This document shows positions 43,633-52,178 of a stretch of DNA of 64,000 bases, piece by piece. The translations under genes and the position numbers were made by a program. Below the pieces are notes generated by a model. That model did not search any database and had not been told where the DNA came from. It was given only the letters and a program-made list of their open reading frames with translations. Numbering within the stretch: the stretch's first letter is position 1; each line of letters begins with the position of its first letter. Origin of the DNA: Runella sp. SP2 (GTDB lineage: Bacteria; Bacteroidota; Bacteroidia; Cytophagales; Spirosomataceae); contig NZ_CP031030.1 in assembly GCF_003711225.1 (NCBI RefSeq), positions 5,208,001-5,272,000 on the forward strand. Direction: 5' to 3'.

Positions 43633-44361
43633 TTAGAGTCGGGTTGAAAATGCTTGAAATTCCTCTTTCAAGCGTAAAAATTGAGATTCGGACACGCCAA
43701 ATTCACCATACCAAACGTACTCAAACTGGTACGTAAGTTGCTCAAAATCCTTTTTAAATTTCGTTTCTTGCAATTCTTCTACGTAACTACGGTTGGTTTT
43801 AGTTGGCTGCCAATGTATGAACTTTTTATCGGTCAATTGCTTGAGTGTGTTAAGGTAGTAGAGCCGAGTTGCGAGACGATAATTTCGGGCAGCGATTGCT
43901 TCTTCAATCAAATTGGCAAAATCCAATTCATGAATATTTTCAGTGATACGATTATAGACCAGCTCTTCCTCCGATTTTTTGGCAAACATTCCACCAATAA
44001 ATTCAGCTTTGTACAATAGCCATATCACCACCCCTGCAATACCCACCAAAAATACGTACTGCCAAAAGTTTTCGTAGGCACTACTACTTAAAAAATCACT
44101 AATTTTTTGGCTCAACCAATTCCAAATACGGGCGAGCGGATTATCGGGCGGGGGGGCGTGGCGTTCATAATTATAATCGCGACTAGCACGGAAATCGTCG
44201 AGGCGCTTGTCAGAAGGCAAACGAGGCGTCATCGTGGCATTGTCCAGCGCCGCAGGTAAGCTAACCGTGTCTTTTGGCGTGGATTTGTCCCCTTCTTGGG
44301 CATTTGCCAACAAACCAAGCCCCAAGAACAACAGAACAAAACAAAGTCTTTTTAGAAACAT
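43633..44361 (-). CDS. DUF4129 domain-containing membrane protein
   Basis: About 242 residues: signal peptide (MFLKRLCFVLLFLGLGLLAN), a periplasmic segment rich in Asp and Pro, one transmembrane helix near residues 110-130 (YVFLVGIAGVVIWLLYKA), and a cytoplasmic DUF4129 domain (AARNYRLATRLYYLNTLKQL, FIHWQPTKTNRSYVEEL). I chose the ATG at 44361; one 27 bases upstream gives a charged leader before the signal peptide. First gene of the MoxR operon. Confidence 0.8.
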   Translation of the reverse strand: MFLKRLCFVLLFLGLGLLANAQEGDKSTPKDTVSLPAALDNATMTPRLPSDKRLDDFRASRDYNYERHAPPPDNPLARIWNWLSQKISDFLSSSAYENFWQYVFLVGIAGVVIWLLYKAEFIGGMFAKKSEEELVYNRITENIHELDFANLIEEAIAARNYRLATRLYYLNTLKQLTDKKFIHWQPTKTNRSYVEELQETKFKKDFEQLTYQFEYVWYGEFGVSESQFLRLKEEFQAFSTRL

Positions 44362-44416
44362 AGAAACAAACGAATAACGCTTGGCCAATTTGCAAAAAAG
44401 CCAACAGAATTACAAA

Positions 44417-44444
44417 AAAAGCCGATGCAAGTACATCGGCTTTT
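44417..44444 (-). terminator. Terminator after the cytochrome c gene
   Basis: AAAAGCCGATG and CATCGGCTTTT form an 11-base-pair stem with a six-base loop, and the minus strand continues with T residues. It starts 24 bases after the cytochrome stop and precedes the DUF4129 gene. Confidence 0.75.
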
Positions 44445-44467
44445 AGGGAGTGGTATTTTACTCAGGA

Positions 44468-44800
44468 TTATTTCTTACCCAAAGACGCAATCCACTTAGC
44501 AATTTTCATAGCTTCGTCCTTTGGTACATTAAGTGGCGCCATTGGAGGATACCCTGGCCAGTTAGCTGGTTTTGGGTTAGCAATCAACTCTACGATTTGC
44601 TCTGGCTTATATTTTTTCTTCGCCATTACTTCTTTGTAGCCTGGGCCTACCAATCGCTGATCGACTTTGTGGCAAGCCAAACACGTATTTTTAGTCAATA
44701 AAGCTTCAATATCTGCGGGGATTTTAACTTGCGCGTTTGCCGCAGTCGATACTGCTAAAAAAGCTCCCGCTACTACTAACATTTTTGTGAATCGTTTCAT
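44468..44800 (-). CDS. Small c-type cytochrome (class I)
   Basis: A 110-residue periplasmic protein with signal peptide (ending AANAQ), one haem-binding CLACHK motif near residue 40, and a distal Met in the YPPMAPLNVP segment near residue 82. The C-terminal helix AMKIAKWIASLG is typical. It resembles cytochrome c-551/552-type electron carriers. It is transcribed alone and ends in a hairpin terminator. Confidence 0.9.
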   Translation of the reverse strand: MKRFTKMLVVAGAFLAVSTAANAQVKIPADIEALLTKNTCLACHKVDQRLVGPGYKEVMAKKKYKPEQIVELIANPKPANWPGYPPMAPLNVPKDEAMKIAKWIASLGKK

Positions 44801-44904
44801 GCCTAGGTTGGACTTTTAAAATGAAAAATAAAGGAATCTTACGCAAATGCAAAGCTATAACGTTTTGATAAAGAAATTGTGTTAAAAAGACAAAAGATTA
44901 TTTT

Positions 44905-46212
44905 TTACATCTCAACGGGTTTCATTTTAGGAATCAACAAATGAATAAAGAGCAACGCTATCAAATACGTAAAACTCGCCAGTAAAAATAATGGTAAATA
45001 GCCCCATTGAACGCGTATTGGCCCGATTACAGCCGCTAAAAGTGCGCCGCCTACCGCCCCCGAAAACCCACCAATCCCCGTTACCATCGCCACCGCGCTT
45101 TTGGGGTAGAGGTCTGAGGCAATTGTATAGACATTGGCCGACCACCCTAAATGCCCCGCTGCGGCAATCGCTATCAAGACAGTTGCGATATAGACATTTT
45201 GGGTTTGGGCAGCAAAGAAAATCGGAACGACACAAAGCGCACACAAGAGCATCGTCGTTTTGCGGGCACGGTTCAGTGACCAACCCATTTTCATTAGTCT
45301 TGATGAAAGCCATCCAAAAAATATGCTCCCTCCGTCCGAAATAATATAAATAACCATAAAAGGAAAGCCAATATTCTGTAAATCAAGGCGCTGGGTGAGT
45401 GCTTCACTGGAATTGAAAAAGTCGGGCAACCACGTCAGATAAAACCACCAAATAGGATCTGCCATCAACTTCCCGACAATCAATGCCCAGGTTTGACGAA
45501 AGCGTAACAATCTCCACCATGTGATCCTACCTTCTATTTCTTCGGGCTGGTTATCTTGTTTGATGTATCTCAATTCTCGCGTCGATACCTTAGGATGGTC
45601 TTCGGGTTTTTGATAATTGAGCCACCAAAATACCAACACCACAAAACCTAAAACCCCTGTTGTCATGAACGACATTCTCCAACCGTACTTGAGGGTCATC
45701 CACGGAATTAGGGCAGCTGTTAGAATAATCCCAACGTTGGTTCCTGCATTAAATAAACCAGTAGCAAACGCCCGTTCTTTTTTGGGGAACCACTCAGCAA
45801 TCGACTTGATGCTCGAAGGAAAATTTCCCGCTTCTCCAATCCCAAGTGCAAAACGCGCGCCCAACAAACTCCGAAAACTGCCTACGTAAGCGGTAGCTAC
45901 ACCCGCCAAGCTCCACAAACCAATGGCAAATGACAAACCCTTGCGGGTTCCAAGGCGGTCGATGAGCCAGCCAATCATAATAAAACCCAGCGCATAAGCC
46001 AACTTAAAGGCTGTATCAACCCAGCCGTATTGAATCTTGAATGTGTCTAAATCAGCTTGAGTGAGAGTATATGAAAGCGGCACCCCTAACATTTCCTTAC
46101 GAAACGCATCGTCGAGCATCGAAAATGATAAAACATTTCGGTCAACGTAGTTGATTGTCGTAATTAAGAAAAGAAGAAACACTATCCGCCAACGGAAGTT
46201 ATGGGGAGGCAT
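44905..46212 (-). CDS. MFS transporter of the anion:cation symporter type
   Basis: A 435-residue inner-membrane carrier with twelve hydrophobic segments. INYVDRNVLSF in helix 1 and GWLIDRLGTRKGLSF in the loop between helices 2 and 3 are the hallmarks of the ACS group that includes ExuT- and glucarate-type carriers; GIGEAGNFPSSIKSIAEWFPKK is also characteristic. The likely substrates are sugar acids such as hexuronates; this is by family only. No catabolic genes are next to it. It is divergent from recX. Confidence 0.87.
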   Translation of the reverse strand: MPPHNFRWRIVFLLFLITTINYVDRNVLSFSMLDDAFRKEMLGVPLSYTLTQADLDTFKIQYGWVDTAFKLAYALGFIMIGWLIDRLGTRKGLSFAIGLWSLAGVATAYVGSFRSLLGARFALGIGEAGNFPSSIKSIAEWFPKKERAFATGLFNAGTNVGIILTAALIPWMTLKYGWRMSFMTTGVLGFVVLVFWWLNYQKPEDHPKVSTRELRYIKQDNQPEEIEGRITWWRLLRFRQTWALIVGKLMADPIWWFYLTWLPDFFNSSEALTQRLDLQNIGFPFMVIYIISDGGSIFFGWLSSRLMKMGWSLNRARKTTMLLCALCVVPIFFAAQTQNVYIATVLIAIAAAGHLGWSANVYTIASDLYPKSAVAMVTGIGGFSGAVGGALLAAVIGPIRVQWGYLPLFLLASFTYLIALLFIHLLIPKMKPVEM

Positions 46213-46281
46213 TTTAAAAGGTGTTAGAGGGGTTTGGAAAAACGCTGCAATTTACGGACTATGTTCTAAAAGTTCTATTGT

Positions 46282-46289
46282 TATTTTTG
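46282..46289 (+). promoter_or_regulatory. Candidate -7 promoter element of recX
   Basis: TATTTTTG matches TAnnTTTG and ends 17 bases before the recX ATG. The -33 box is not clear. Confidence 0.35.
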
Positions 46290-46305
46290 CCAAAACAAAT
46301 CATAA

Positions 46306-46779
46306 ATGACTGAACGCCAAAAACAAGCCCTCGTCAAAGCCGCTGCATTTTGTGCTTACCAAGAACGGAGTACCAAAGAAGTAAAACAACGGCTGCACGA
46401 GCTCGAAATCACTGATGATGAGATGGAACCCATTCTTCAAGAATTGATTGCCCAAAATTACCTCAACGAAGAACGGTTTGCGCGGGCTTTTGCCAGGGGA
46501 AAATTTCGGGTAAAAAAATGGGGGCGCTTGAAAATTCGTCAAGAAATGAAGCTTCGTGGCTTGTCGAATGATTTGATTCAAAAGGGGCTTACCGAAATAG
46601 ATGGCGACGAATACGAGGCCGTTTTGCAAGATTTACTCATCAAAAAAGCACGTACCCTCAAAGGCGAGCCAACTGCGACCAAACAAAAATTGGTGCGTTT
46701 TGCCCTCAGTCGAGGTTTTGAAAGCGATATTGTTTGGGAATTATTGAAAATGATGAATACCGAAGGAAGCGACTTGTGA
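46306..46779 (+). CDS. recX: Regulatory protein RecX
   Basis: A 157-residue helical protein of the RecX family, which binds RecA filaments and limits recombination. Family features: AAAFCAYQERSTKEVKQRL at the start, LIAQNYLNEERFARAFARGKFRVKKWG in the middle, and three-helix repeats through the C-terminus (KLVRFALSRGFESDIVWELL). recA is not adjacent here. It is divergent from the MFS gene and is followed by a toxin-antitoxin pair. Confidence 0.9.
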   Translation: MTERQKQALVKAAAFCAYQERSTKEVKQRLHELEITDDEMEPILQELIAQNYLNEERFARAFARGKFRVKKWGRLKIRQEMKLRGLSNDLIQKGLTEIDGDEYEAVLQDLLIKKARTLKGEPTATKQKLVRFALSRGFESDIVWELLKMMNTEGSDL

Positions 46780-46947
46780 CAAGTGGAATTGAAATAAAGC
46801 TACTCTTAAAGTCGTTAGTAAAAGGGTAATAAATCCCAGTGCCATACATTAAATTTAGCCTACGTTTTCTTGATTTTACAAAATTTACACGGTAAACTTG
46901 TAGAATAACTTTTATGTAAGTGCATAAAGATTAAGCCTTCACTTAAA

Positions 46948-47187
46948 ATGAATACAACAGAGTTAAAATCTACCCTTCATACGCTCATCGAACGGATTAA
47001 TGATGACGCCATCTTACAGGCGTATGTTGTTTTGTTATCACGCGAAGCTGAAGGAGTGCCTGATTTTTGGGATAATCTGGATACTCCTACTCAAGCGGCA
47101 ATCCAAGAAGGGCTTCAAGACTTAAACACTGGGCGTAAAACCGATTTCTTTGATTTTATGAAGTCGCAGTATGGAATTAACCGTTGA
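46948..47187 (+). CDS. Antitoxin-like protein of a type II toxin-antitoxin pair
   Basis: Seventy-nine residues. The first half is helical (ELKSTLHTLIERINDDAILQAYVVLL); the second half (PTQAAIQEGLQDLNTGRKTDFFDFM) resembles the C-terminal part of antitoxins that neutralise RelE/ParE toxins. The N-terminal DNA-binding fold is not one I can name. The stop overlaps the downstream toxin start by 17 bases, the usual translational coupling. Confidence 0.75.
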   Translation: MNTTELKSTLHTLIERINDDAILQAYVVLLSREAEGVPDFWDNLDTPTQAAIQEGLQDLNTGRKTDFFDFMKSQYGINR

Positions 47188-47461
47188 GCTTTCAGAACGC
47201 GCCCGCAGAGACATAGAACAAATTGCTGATTATTTAGCAAAAACCTGGTCAGAACGCAGCAAAATAGAATTTTTGTTGACGTTAACCGATCAGATGAAAC
47301 TTATCAGCAAAATGCCCTACCTCTATAAAGTTTCTCAAAAACAAGCTAACATACGCGAATGTGTGATGAACAAGCACGTCGTATTTTACTATCGTGTGCT
47401 TGATACAAGCATCGAAATCATCACAATTTGCAATACTCGTCAAAAACCTGAAGAGTTTTAA
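47171..47461 (+). CDS. RelE/ParE-family toxin
   Basis: Ninety-six residues with the RelE/ParE fold: LSERARRDIEQIADYLAKTW at the start, KMPYLYKVSQKQANIRECVM in the middle and HVVFYYRVLDTSIEIITICNTRQKPEE at the end, matching the Y-R-V-x-x-x-x-I-x-I pattern of ParE. Members either cut mRNA on the ribosome (RelE) or block gyrase (ParE); I cannot tell which applies. It overlaps the antitoxin gene by 17 bases. Confidence 0.85.
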   Translation: MELTVELSERARRDIEQIADYLAKTWSERSKIEFLLTLTDQMKLISKMPYLYKVSQKQANIRECVMNKHVVFYYRVLDTSIEIITICNTRQKPEEF

Positions 47462-47479
47462 AGTTATTTCGGCAGGTTT

Positions 47480-48814
47480 TTATTTCAACAACTTCTCCAC
47501 GGCTCCGTGCACTTTTTCAAACCCAAATCGGTGCATTTCGTTTTCCATCAAGCCTACAATTTGATCATTGCATAGATTTCCAATGCTTCCTTCGTGAGTG
47601 TGTTTGAGGTCGCGGGAAGCGTGGTAGGTATTTTCATTGATTTCTTTGCCCACTTGGCGGTACGCATCGCGGAAAGGCACTCCTTGAACCACCAATTCGT
47701 TGACCCGTTCTACACTAAACAACAAGTCGTATTTAGTATCGGCCAACAGATTCAGTTTTACTTGCAAATGTTCCAACATAAAATGCGTGATGTCCAAACA
47801 ATCCAAGATTTCTTCAAAGGCAGGCATCAACAGTTCCTTCAACAACTGCATATCGCGGTGATAGCCCGATGGCAAATTGCTCATAACCATCGTGAGTTCA
47901 GTTGGCAACGCCTTCAAACGGTTGGTTTTAGCCCGTAATAGCTCTGCTACGTCGGGGTTCTTTTTGTGCGGCATGATGCTGCTCCCCGTAGTCAAATCGT
48001 CAGGAAGAGTGACAAACGCAAAGTTTTGGCTATTGTAGAGGCACACGTCCATTGCCAATCGCGACAAGGTCGCCGACAACGCCGCAATAGCCGTCAGAGC
48101 CGTTTGTTCGGTTTTCCCACGTGACATTTGGGCATAGACAACGTTGTAATGCAAGGTTTCAAAACCTAGTAATTCGGTGGTCATCGTACGGTTTAATGGA
48201 AACGAAGAACCGTAGCCCGCCCCCGAACCAAGCGGATTTTTATTGGCTAACTTATAAGCCGTTTGAATCATGCTCATGTCATCTACCAATGCTTCGGCAT
48301 AAGCACCAAACCACAAGCCAAATGACGATGGCATCGCGATTTGGAGGTGCGTATAGCCTGGCAAAAGGTCATTTTTGTGCTGATTTGAGCGTTTGATGAG
48401 CAAATCGAACAGTTTTTTAGAAGCCAACGCTACTTCCTCTAACCGACTGCGCGTAAAGAGCTTCATGTCCACCAACACTTGGTCATTGCGTGAGCGACCG
48501 CTGTGGATTTTTTTGCCAACATCACCCAATTTGCGCGTAAGCATTAACTCCACTTGCGAGTGAACGTCCTCAACGCCCTCCTCAATCTCAAACTTCCCTG
48601 CTTGAATATTTTGGTAAATAGCTTTCAACTCTTCACTCAGCACTTTTAACTCATCACTCGTAAGAAGCCCTACGCTTTCGAGCATGGTGGCGTGTGCGAT
48701 ATTTCCTTGCACATCGTAAGGAGCCAAATACAAGTCCATTTCACGGTCACGCCCGACGGTGAATTTCTCAATTTTTTCGGAGATGGAAGTCGTTTCTTTT
48801 TGCCAGAGTTTCAT
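47480..48814 (-). CDS. argH: Argininosuccinate lyase
   Basis: A 444-residue enzyme that cleaves argininosuccinate to arginine and fumarate, the last step of arginine synthesis. Signatures: KIHSGRSRNDQVLVDM, LPGYTHLQIAMPSSFG, and the fumarase/lyase signature GSSIMPHKKNPD. The start MKLWQKETTSIS aligns with family N-termini and has GAGAGG six bases before it. The frame stays open to another ATG at 48913 that would add 33 residues looking like a signal peptide (MAYAAAIFAQ); that would be unexpected for this cytoplasmic enzyme, so I prefer the inner start. No other arg genes are adjacent. Confidence 0.9.
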   Translation of the reverse strand: MKLWQKETTSISEKIEKFTVGRDREMDLYLAPYDVQGNIAHATMLESVGLLTSDELKVLSEELKAIYQNIQAGKFEIEEGVEDVHSQVELMLTRKLGDVGKKIHSGRSRNDQVLVDMKLFTRSRLEEVALASKKLFDLLIKRSNQHKNDLLPGYTHLQIAMPSSFGLWFGAYAEALVDDMSMIQTAYKLANKNPLGSGAGYGSSFPLNRTMTTELLGFETLHYNVVYAQMSRGKTEQTALTAIAALSATLSRLAMDVCLYNSQNFAFVTLPDDLTTGSSIMPHKKNPDVAELLRAKTNRLKALPTELTMVMSNLPSGYHRDMQLLKELLMPAFEEILDCLDITHFMLEHLQVKLNLLADTKYDLLFSVERVNELVVQGVPFRDAYRQVGKEINENTYHASRDLKHTHEGSIGNLCNDQIVGLMENEMHRFGFEKVHGAVEKLLK

Positions 48815-48958
48815 AGGTACCTCTCGGGTGCTAGAGTCTTTTGTGGGATTTTTTTGTGCAAAAATGGCAGCCGCATACGCCATTCCAATACAGAATGTCC
48901 AAAAACTTTTCATTTTGAATGATTTTAATGAAGGAATTGCGGCCTCCTAGCTGCCAAA

Positions 48959-49543
48959 TTACTTCTTTTTGGCAAAAATCTTTGCATCCGTTATTTGCTC
49001 GCGGTGTTCTTCCAGAAACATCTTGAACGAATACAGTTCCTCCAACTGCCCTTCAAAATCTGCAGAAGCGGGATAGATTTCTTCATAAACGCTGACAAAA
49101 TCGGTTATTAAATAGCGCATTTGACGGACTCCACGGCCGTAAAGAGCGGGTAAATAGAAGTTTTGGTGGTCTTGAAAAAACCGTTGGGTTTCGTAGTGGG
49201 ACGTAGTTTTGATGTCAACGGCTTCTTTACGCCCTAGTACATCTACAAAGCCATAAATCATCACATCGCCAACTTGGTATTGGCAGTAGGCTTGGGTTTT
49301 TACGATGGGGGAAGGGAGTTTTTGGCGAACGGTTGCAATAATTTTCGGGTCAAATTGCTCTTCGCCGATTTTTTTCAATACCGCATCTTCAAACGATACT
49401 CCCCTAAACTGGGCTTCGGTTTGTGGGATAGGCACCCGATTGATACGGTCTAAAACGTCCTGCTCACTGATTTTCCCCTGCAAAAACCGTGAGTAGGTGT
49501 TGAGCAACGAAGGGTAAAAACGGTAAGCTACTTTGGAAGTCAT
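48959..49543 (-). CDS. PD-(D/E)XK nuclease-like protein of unknown role
   Basis: A 194-residue protein with helical N-terminal half and a core FVDVLGRKEAVDIKTTSHYE near residues 105-125 that matches the D-x(n)-(D/E)-x-K arrangement of PD-(D/E)XK nucleases (VDIKT strand). A Gln further on (FFQDHQNFYLPAL) would fit the RecB/Cas4-like helix. No Cys cluster is present. It lies between argH and the M1 peptidase on the same strand. The fold assignment is my reading; it could also be a non-catalytic relative. Confidence 0.65.
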   Translation of the reverse strand: MTSKVAYRFYPSLLNTYSRFLQGKISEQDVLDRINRVPIPQTEAQFRGVSFEDAVLKKIGEEQFDPKIIATVRQKLPSPIVKTQAYCQYQVGDVMIYGFVDVLGRKEAVDIKTTSHYETQRFFQDHQNFYLPALYGRGVRQMRYLITDFVSVYEEIYPASADFEGQLEELYSFKMFLEEHREQITDAKIFAKKK

Positions 49544-49560
49544 CTATCATTTATTCTTAA

Positions 49561-49615
49561 ACCACTAAGGCACTGAGGGGCACTAAGAAAAGAATACCCT
49601 TAGTGCCTTAGTGGT
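49561..49615. repeat. Inverted repeat of the ACCACTAAGGCACT type
   Basis: ACCACTAAGGCACT (49561-49574) is mirrored as AGTGCCTTAGTGGT (49602-49615), and an offset inner pair, GGCACTAAG (49579-49587) with CTTAGTGCC (49599-49607), offers a second fold. It sits just after the M1 peptidase gene and before the next start. I recall similar sequences as dispersed repeats in many bacterial genomes, but cannot check here. Confidence 0.65.
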
Positions 49616-49622
49616 AAAAACA

Positions 49623-51989
49623 CTAATTCTTTGCCCCGCCCTGTTGCCCTGCTTTTGGCTGTTGGCTTTGCTGGGCTTCGCGCATTGGGTTGCTGCCACG
49701 CTGAAAACCGCCGCCTTTGAACAATTGGAAACGCGTTGGTTTCGTAGGCTGACGAGGGAAACTGTTGCTTTCTTCGTCGATGTCGGCAATTTCACGGAAT
49801 GGGTCTAATGTCCACTGAACCACTTTTTTCTTGGTGGTTATAACTTTCGACACTTGTTGGTCGTTCAAGCGCCAGATTTCCGCTGGGAAGCGCGCTACCG
49901 AATCCGTACCGTCTTCAAATTGCATTTTCACAATCACTGGCATTGGCAAACCACCTTTGTTTTTTACTTTCAAGGTATAGAAATTCAAACCTGATTCGAC
50001 CAATTTACGCTCATCGGGTGTTAAGCTTGCCAAATAAGTTTCGTATTTTTTCTTATCGGCGTCCGTCACTTTATAGGGGTCATACGAGTTGTAGAAATCC
50101 TTCATGTCAGGATTTTTCTCCACTACCGACTCTTTGATGAAGTCTTTATCTCGCTGACGAGCAACAGTATTACGCTTGTCTTCCGCTTCTTTTTTGGCGC
50201 TTGCTTTGGTAATTTCAGGGTTTTGCGTGTCTAGGGCAAACCATTCTACTTCTACCAAATCTTGGTCAACGGGCTCTACGCCATAGAACCAACCTTTCCA
50301 AAACCAATCTAAATCCACACCCGAAGCATCTTCCAAAGTACGGAACAAATCGGCAGGCGTAGGCGACTTAAACGCCCAACGACGGCTGTATTCTTTGAAA
50401 GCGTAGTCAAACAACTCTCGCCCCATGACCGTTTCGCGCAAAATGTTGAGGGCGGTAGCTGGCTTTGCGTAGGCACTTGCCCCTGCATTGATGAGGTTAT
50501 CGGACATGGTCATGATTGGCACCAAGTTTTTAGGATCTTGCTTCATGTAATCCACAATCATCTGAGGCTCACCACGGCGCGTTGGATAGTCTTTGTCCCA
50601 CTCTTTTTCGGTCAAATATTGCACAAAGGTATTCAACCCTTCGTCCATCCACATCCATTGACGTTCGTCGTTGTTGACAATCATCGGGAAGAAATTGTGA
50701 CCTACTTCGTGAATAATCACCCCAATCATGCCATATTTGGTTGCTTCCGAGTACGTACCATCTGCTTCAGGACGACCGCCATTGAAAGAAAGCATGGGAT
50801 ATTCCATCCCTCCGATGGGACCATGGCACGAAATCGCTACGGGATAGGGATAATCTACCGAGAACTTCGAATACGTTTTAACAGTATGTGCCACGACTTC
50901 GGTCGAATATTTACCCCAAAGTGGATTTCCTTCTTTTGGATAAAACGACATGCACAAAACTTTTTTACCCGCTACTTCTTGCATTTTGCCATCCCAAATG
51001 TATTTACGTGAAGTAGCAAAGGCTACGTCCCGCACGTTATCGGCCTTGAAAATCCACGTTTTTTTGCCCGAAGGTTTGCCTTTTTCAGCTTTTTCACGCT
51101 CTTCTTGCGAAGCAATCACCACTACTTTGTCTGAAGTCTTAGCTTTTTCGTAGTTTTTCAATTGCGTAGGCGTCAACACTTGTGCAGCGTTTTGCAACTC
51201 ACCCGTTGCTCCCAAAACGTGGTCATCGGGTACAGTAATGGCCAATTTGAAGTTTCCGAACGACAATGCGAACTCTCCTTGGCTGTAATATTGCTTATGT
51301 TGCCAGCCCGTTACATCGTCATACACACAAAGGCGAGGATAAAACTGCGCAATTTCATAGACGTTATTACCATCTTTGAAAACCTCAAAACCTGTTCGGC
51401 GTCCACCTTTGGCAACCTCAACGATGCGGTAATTCCAATCAATAGAAAATGAATAGCTTTGTTTAGGCAAAAGCGGCTGCGGCAAATCAATCCGCATCAT
51501 GGTTTGGTTAATGGTATAGCGAAGCGGTTTCCCCGTTTTTGCATCTTTGACCGACTGAATATTGTAACCATAGTCCGCATTCGAGTAATTCATATCGGTA
51601 ATGGTCGAAAGGCTCGTCATCGTTGTTTGATTTCCTAAATCCCCTGTTCTTGTAATCGGCCCAGGGGAATTTTTGGCAAACAAATTTTGGTCCAACTGAA
51701 TCCACACGTAAGGTAGCGCGTCGGGCGATTGGTTGAAATACGTAATGGTTTCGGTACCAATGATTTTATTATTGGCTTCGTCCAATTCCACCTTGATGTC
51801 ATAATCGGCACGCTGTTGCCAATAGTCCTTGCCTGGTGCTCCAGAAGCCGTTCGGTAAGTATTGGGCGTAGGCAGGGCCGTTCCCAATTGTTCGAAACGG
51901 TCATTGGCGTGGTAGTTAGGCATGGTGGGTGCTTGTGCCCACGCTAGGCTACCATAAAATAGTGAGATGATGAAGAAAATTTTTCTCAT
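49623..51989 (-). CDS. M1-family metallopeptidase (aminopeptidase N-like)
   Basis: About 788 residues, exported (start MRKIFFIISL, signal ending LAWAQ; an ATG 27 bases upstream is less likely). The M1 N-domain covers about 45-300, then the catalytic domain with the exopeptidase loop GGMEYPM near 382 and the zinc site HEVGHNFF near 416 with the third ligand Glu in WMDEGLNTF. The C-terminal region ends in a basic Gln-rich tail (QQSQQPKAGQQGG). It is a secreted or periplasmic zinc aminopeptidase that helps take up peptides. It is transcribed alone. Confidence 0.92.
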   Translation of the reverse strand: MRKIFFIISLFYGSLAWAQAPTMPNYHANDRFEQLGTALPTPNTYRTASGAPGKDYWQQRADYDIKVELDEANNKIIGTETITYFNQSPDALPYVWIQLDQNLFAKNSPGPITRTGDLGNQTTMTSLSTITDMNYSNADYGYNIQSVKDAKTGKPLRYTINQTMMRIDLPQPLLPKQSYSFSIDWNYRIVEVAKGGRRTGFEVFKDGNNVYEIAQFYPRLCVYDDVTGWQHKQYYSQGEFALSFGNFKLAITVPDDHVLGATGELQNAAQVLTPTQLKNYEKAKTSDKVVVIASQEEREKAEKGKPSGKKTWIFKADNVRDVAFATSRKYIWDGKMQEVAGKKVLCMSFYPKEGNPLWGKYSTEVVAHTVKTYSKFSVDYPYPVAISCHGPIGGMEYPMLSFNGGRPEADGTYSEATKYGMIGVIIHEVGHNFFPMIVNNDERQWMWMDEGLNTFVQYLTEKEWDKDYPTRRGEPQMIVDYMKQDPKNLVPIMTMSDNLINAGASAYAKPATALNILRETVMGRELFDYAFKEYSRRWAFKSPTPADLFRTLEDASGVDLDWFWKGWFYGVEPVDQDLVEVEWFALDTQNPEITKASAKKEAEDKRNTVARQRDKDFIKESVVEKNPDMKDFYNSYDPYKVTDADKKKYETYLASLTPDERKLVESGLNFYTLKVKNKGGLPMPVIVKMQFEDGTDSVARFPAEIWRLNDQQVSKVITTKKKVVQWTLDPFREIADIDEESNSFPRQPTKPTRFQLFKGGGFQRGSNPMREAQQSQQPKAGQQGGAKN

Positions 51990-52086
51990 GAGAAAGTAAA
52001 ATTGGTTTTCATTCAAAAATACAAAAAAGGGAGGTAAAGCCGAGGGTATTGATACTTAACACACAGATTTGCCGATGAATTGACGT

Positions 52087-52121
52087 AAAAAAACCCCTTC
52101 TTTTTTGGGAAGAGGCTTTTT
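52087..52121 (-). terminator. Terminator after the DAHP synthase/chorismate mutase gene
   Basis: An imperfect stem (AAAACCCCTTC against GGGAAGAGGCTTTT) with a T6 loop, followed on the minus strand by seven T residues. It lies about 60 bases after the stop. Confidence 0.5.
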
Positions 52122-52178
52122 AGTTTATTTTTCACGCCAAAAACCAACCATGGAATCGACGCTTTTGCGATGCTTTGA

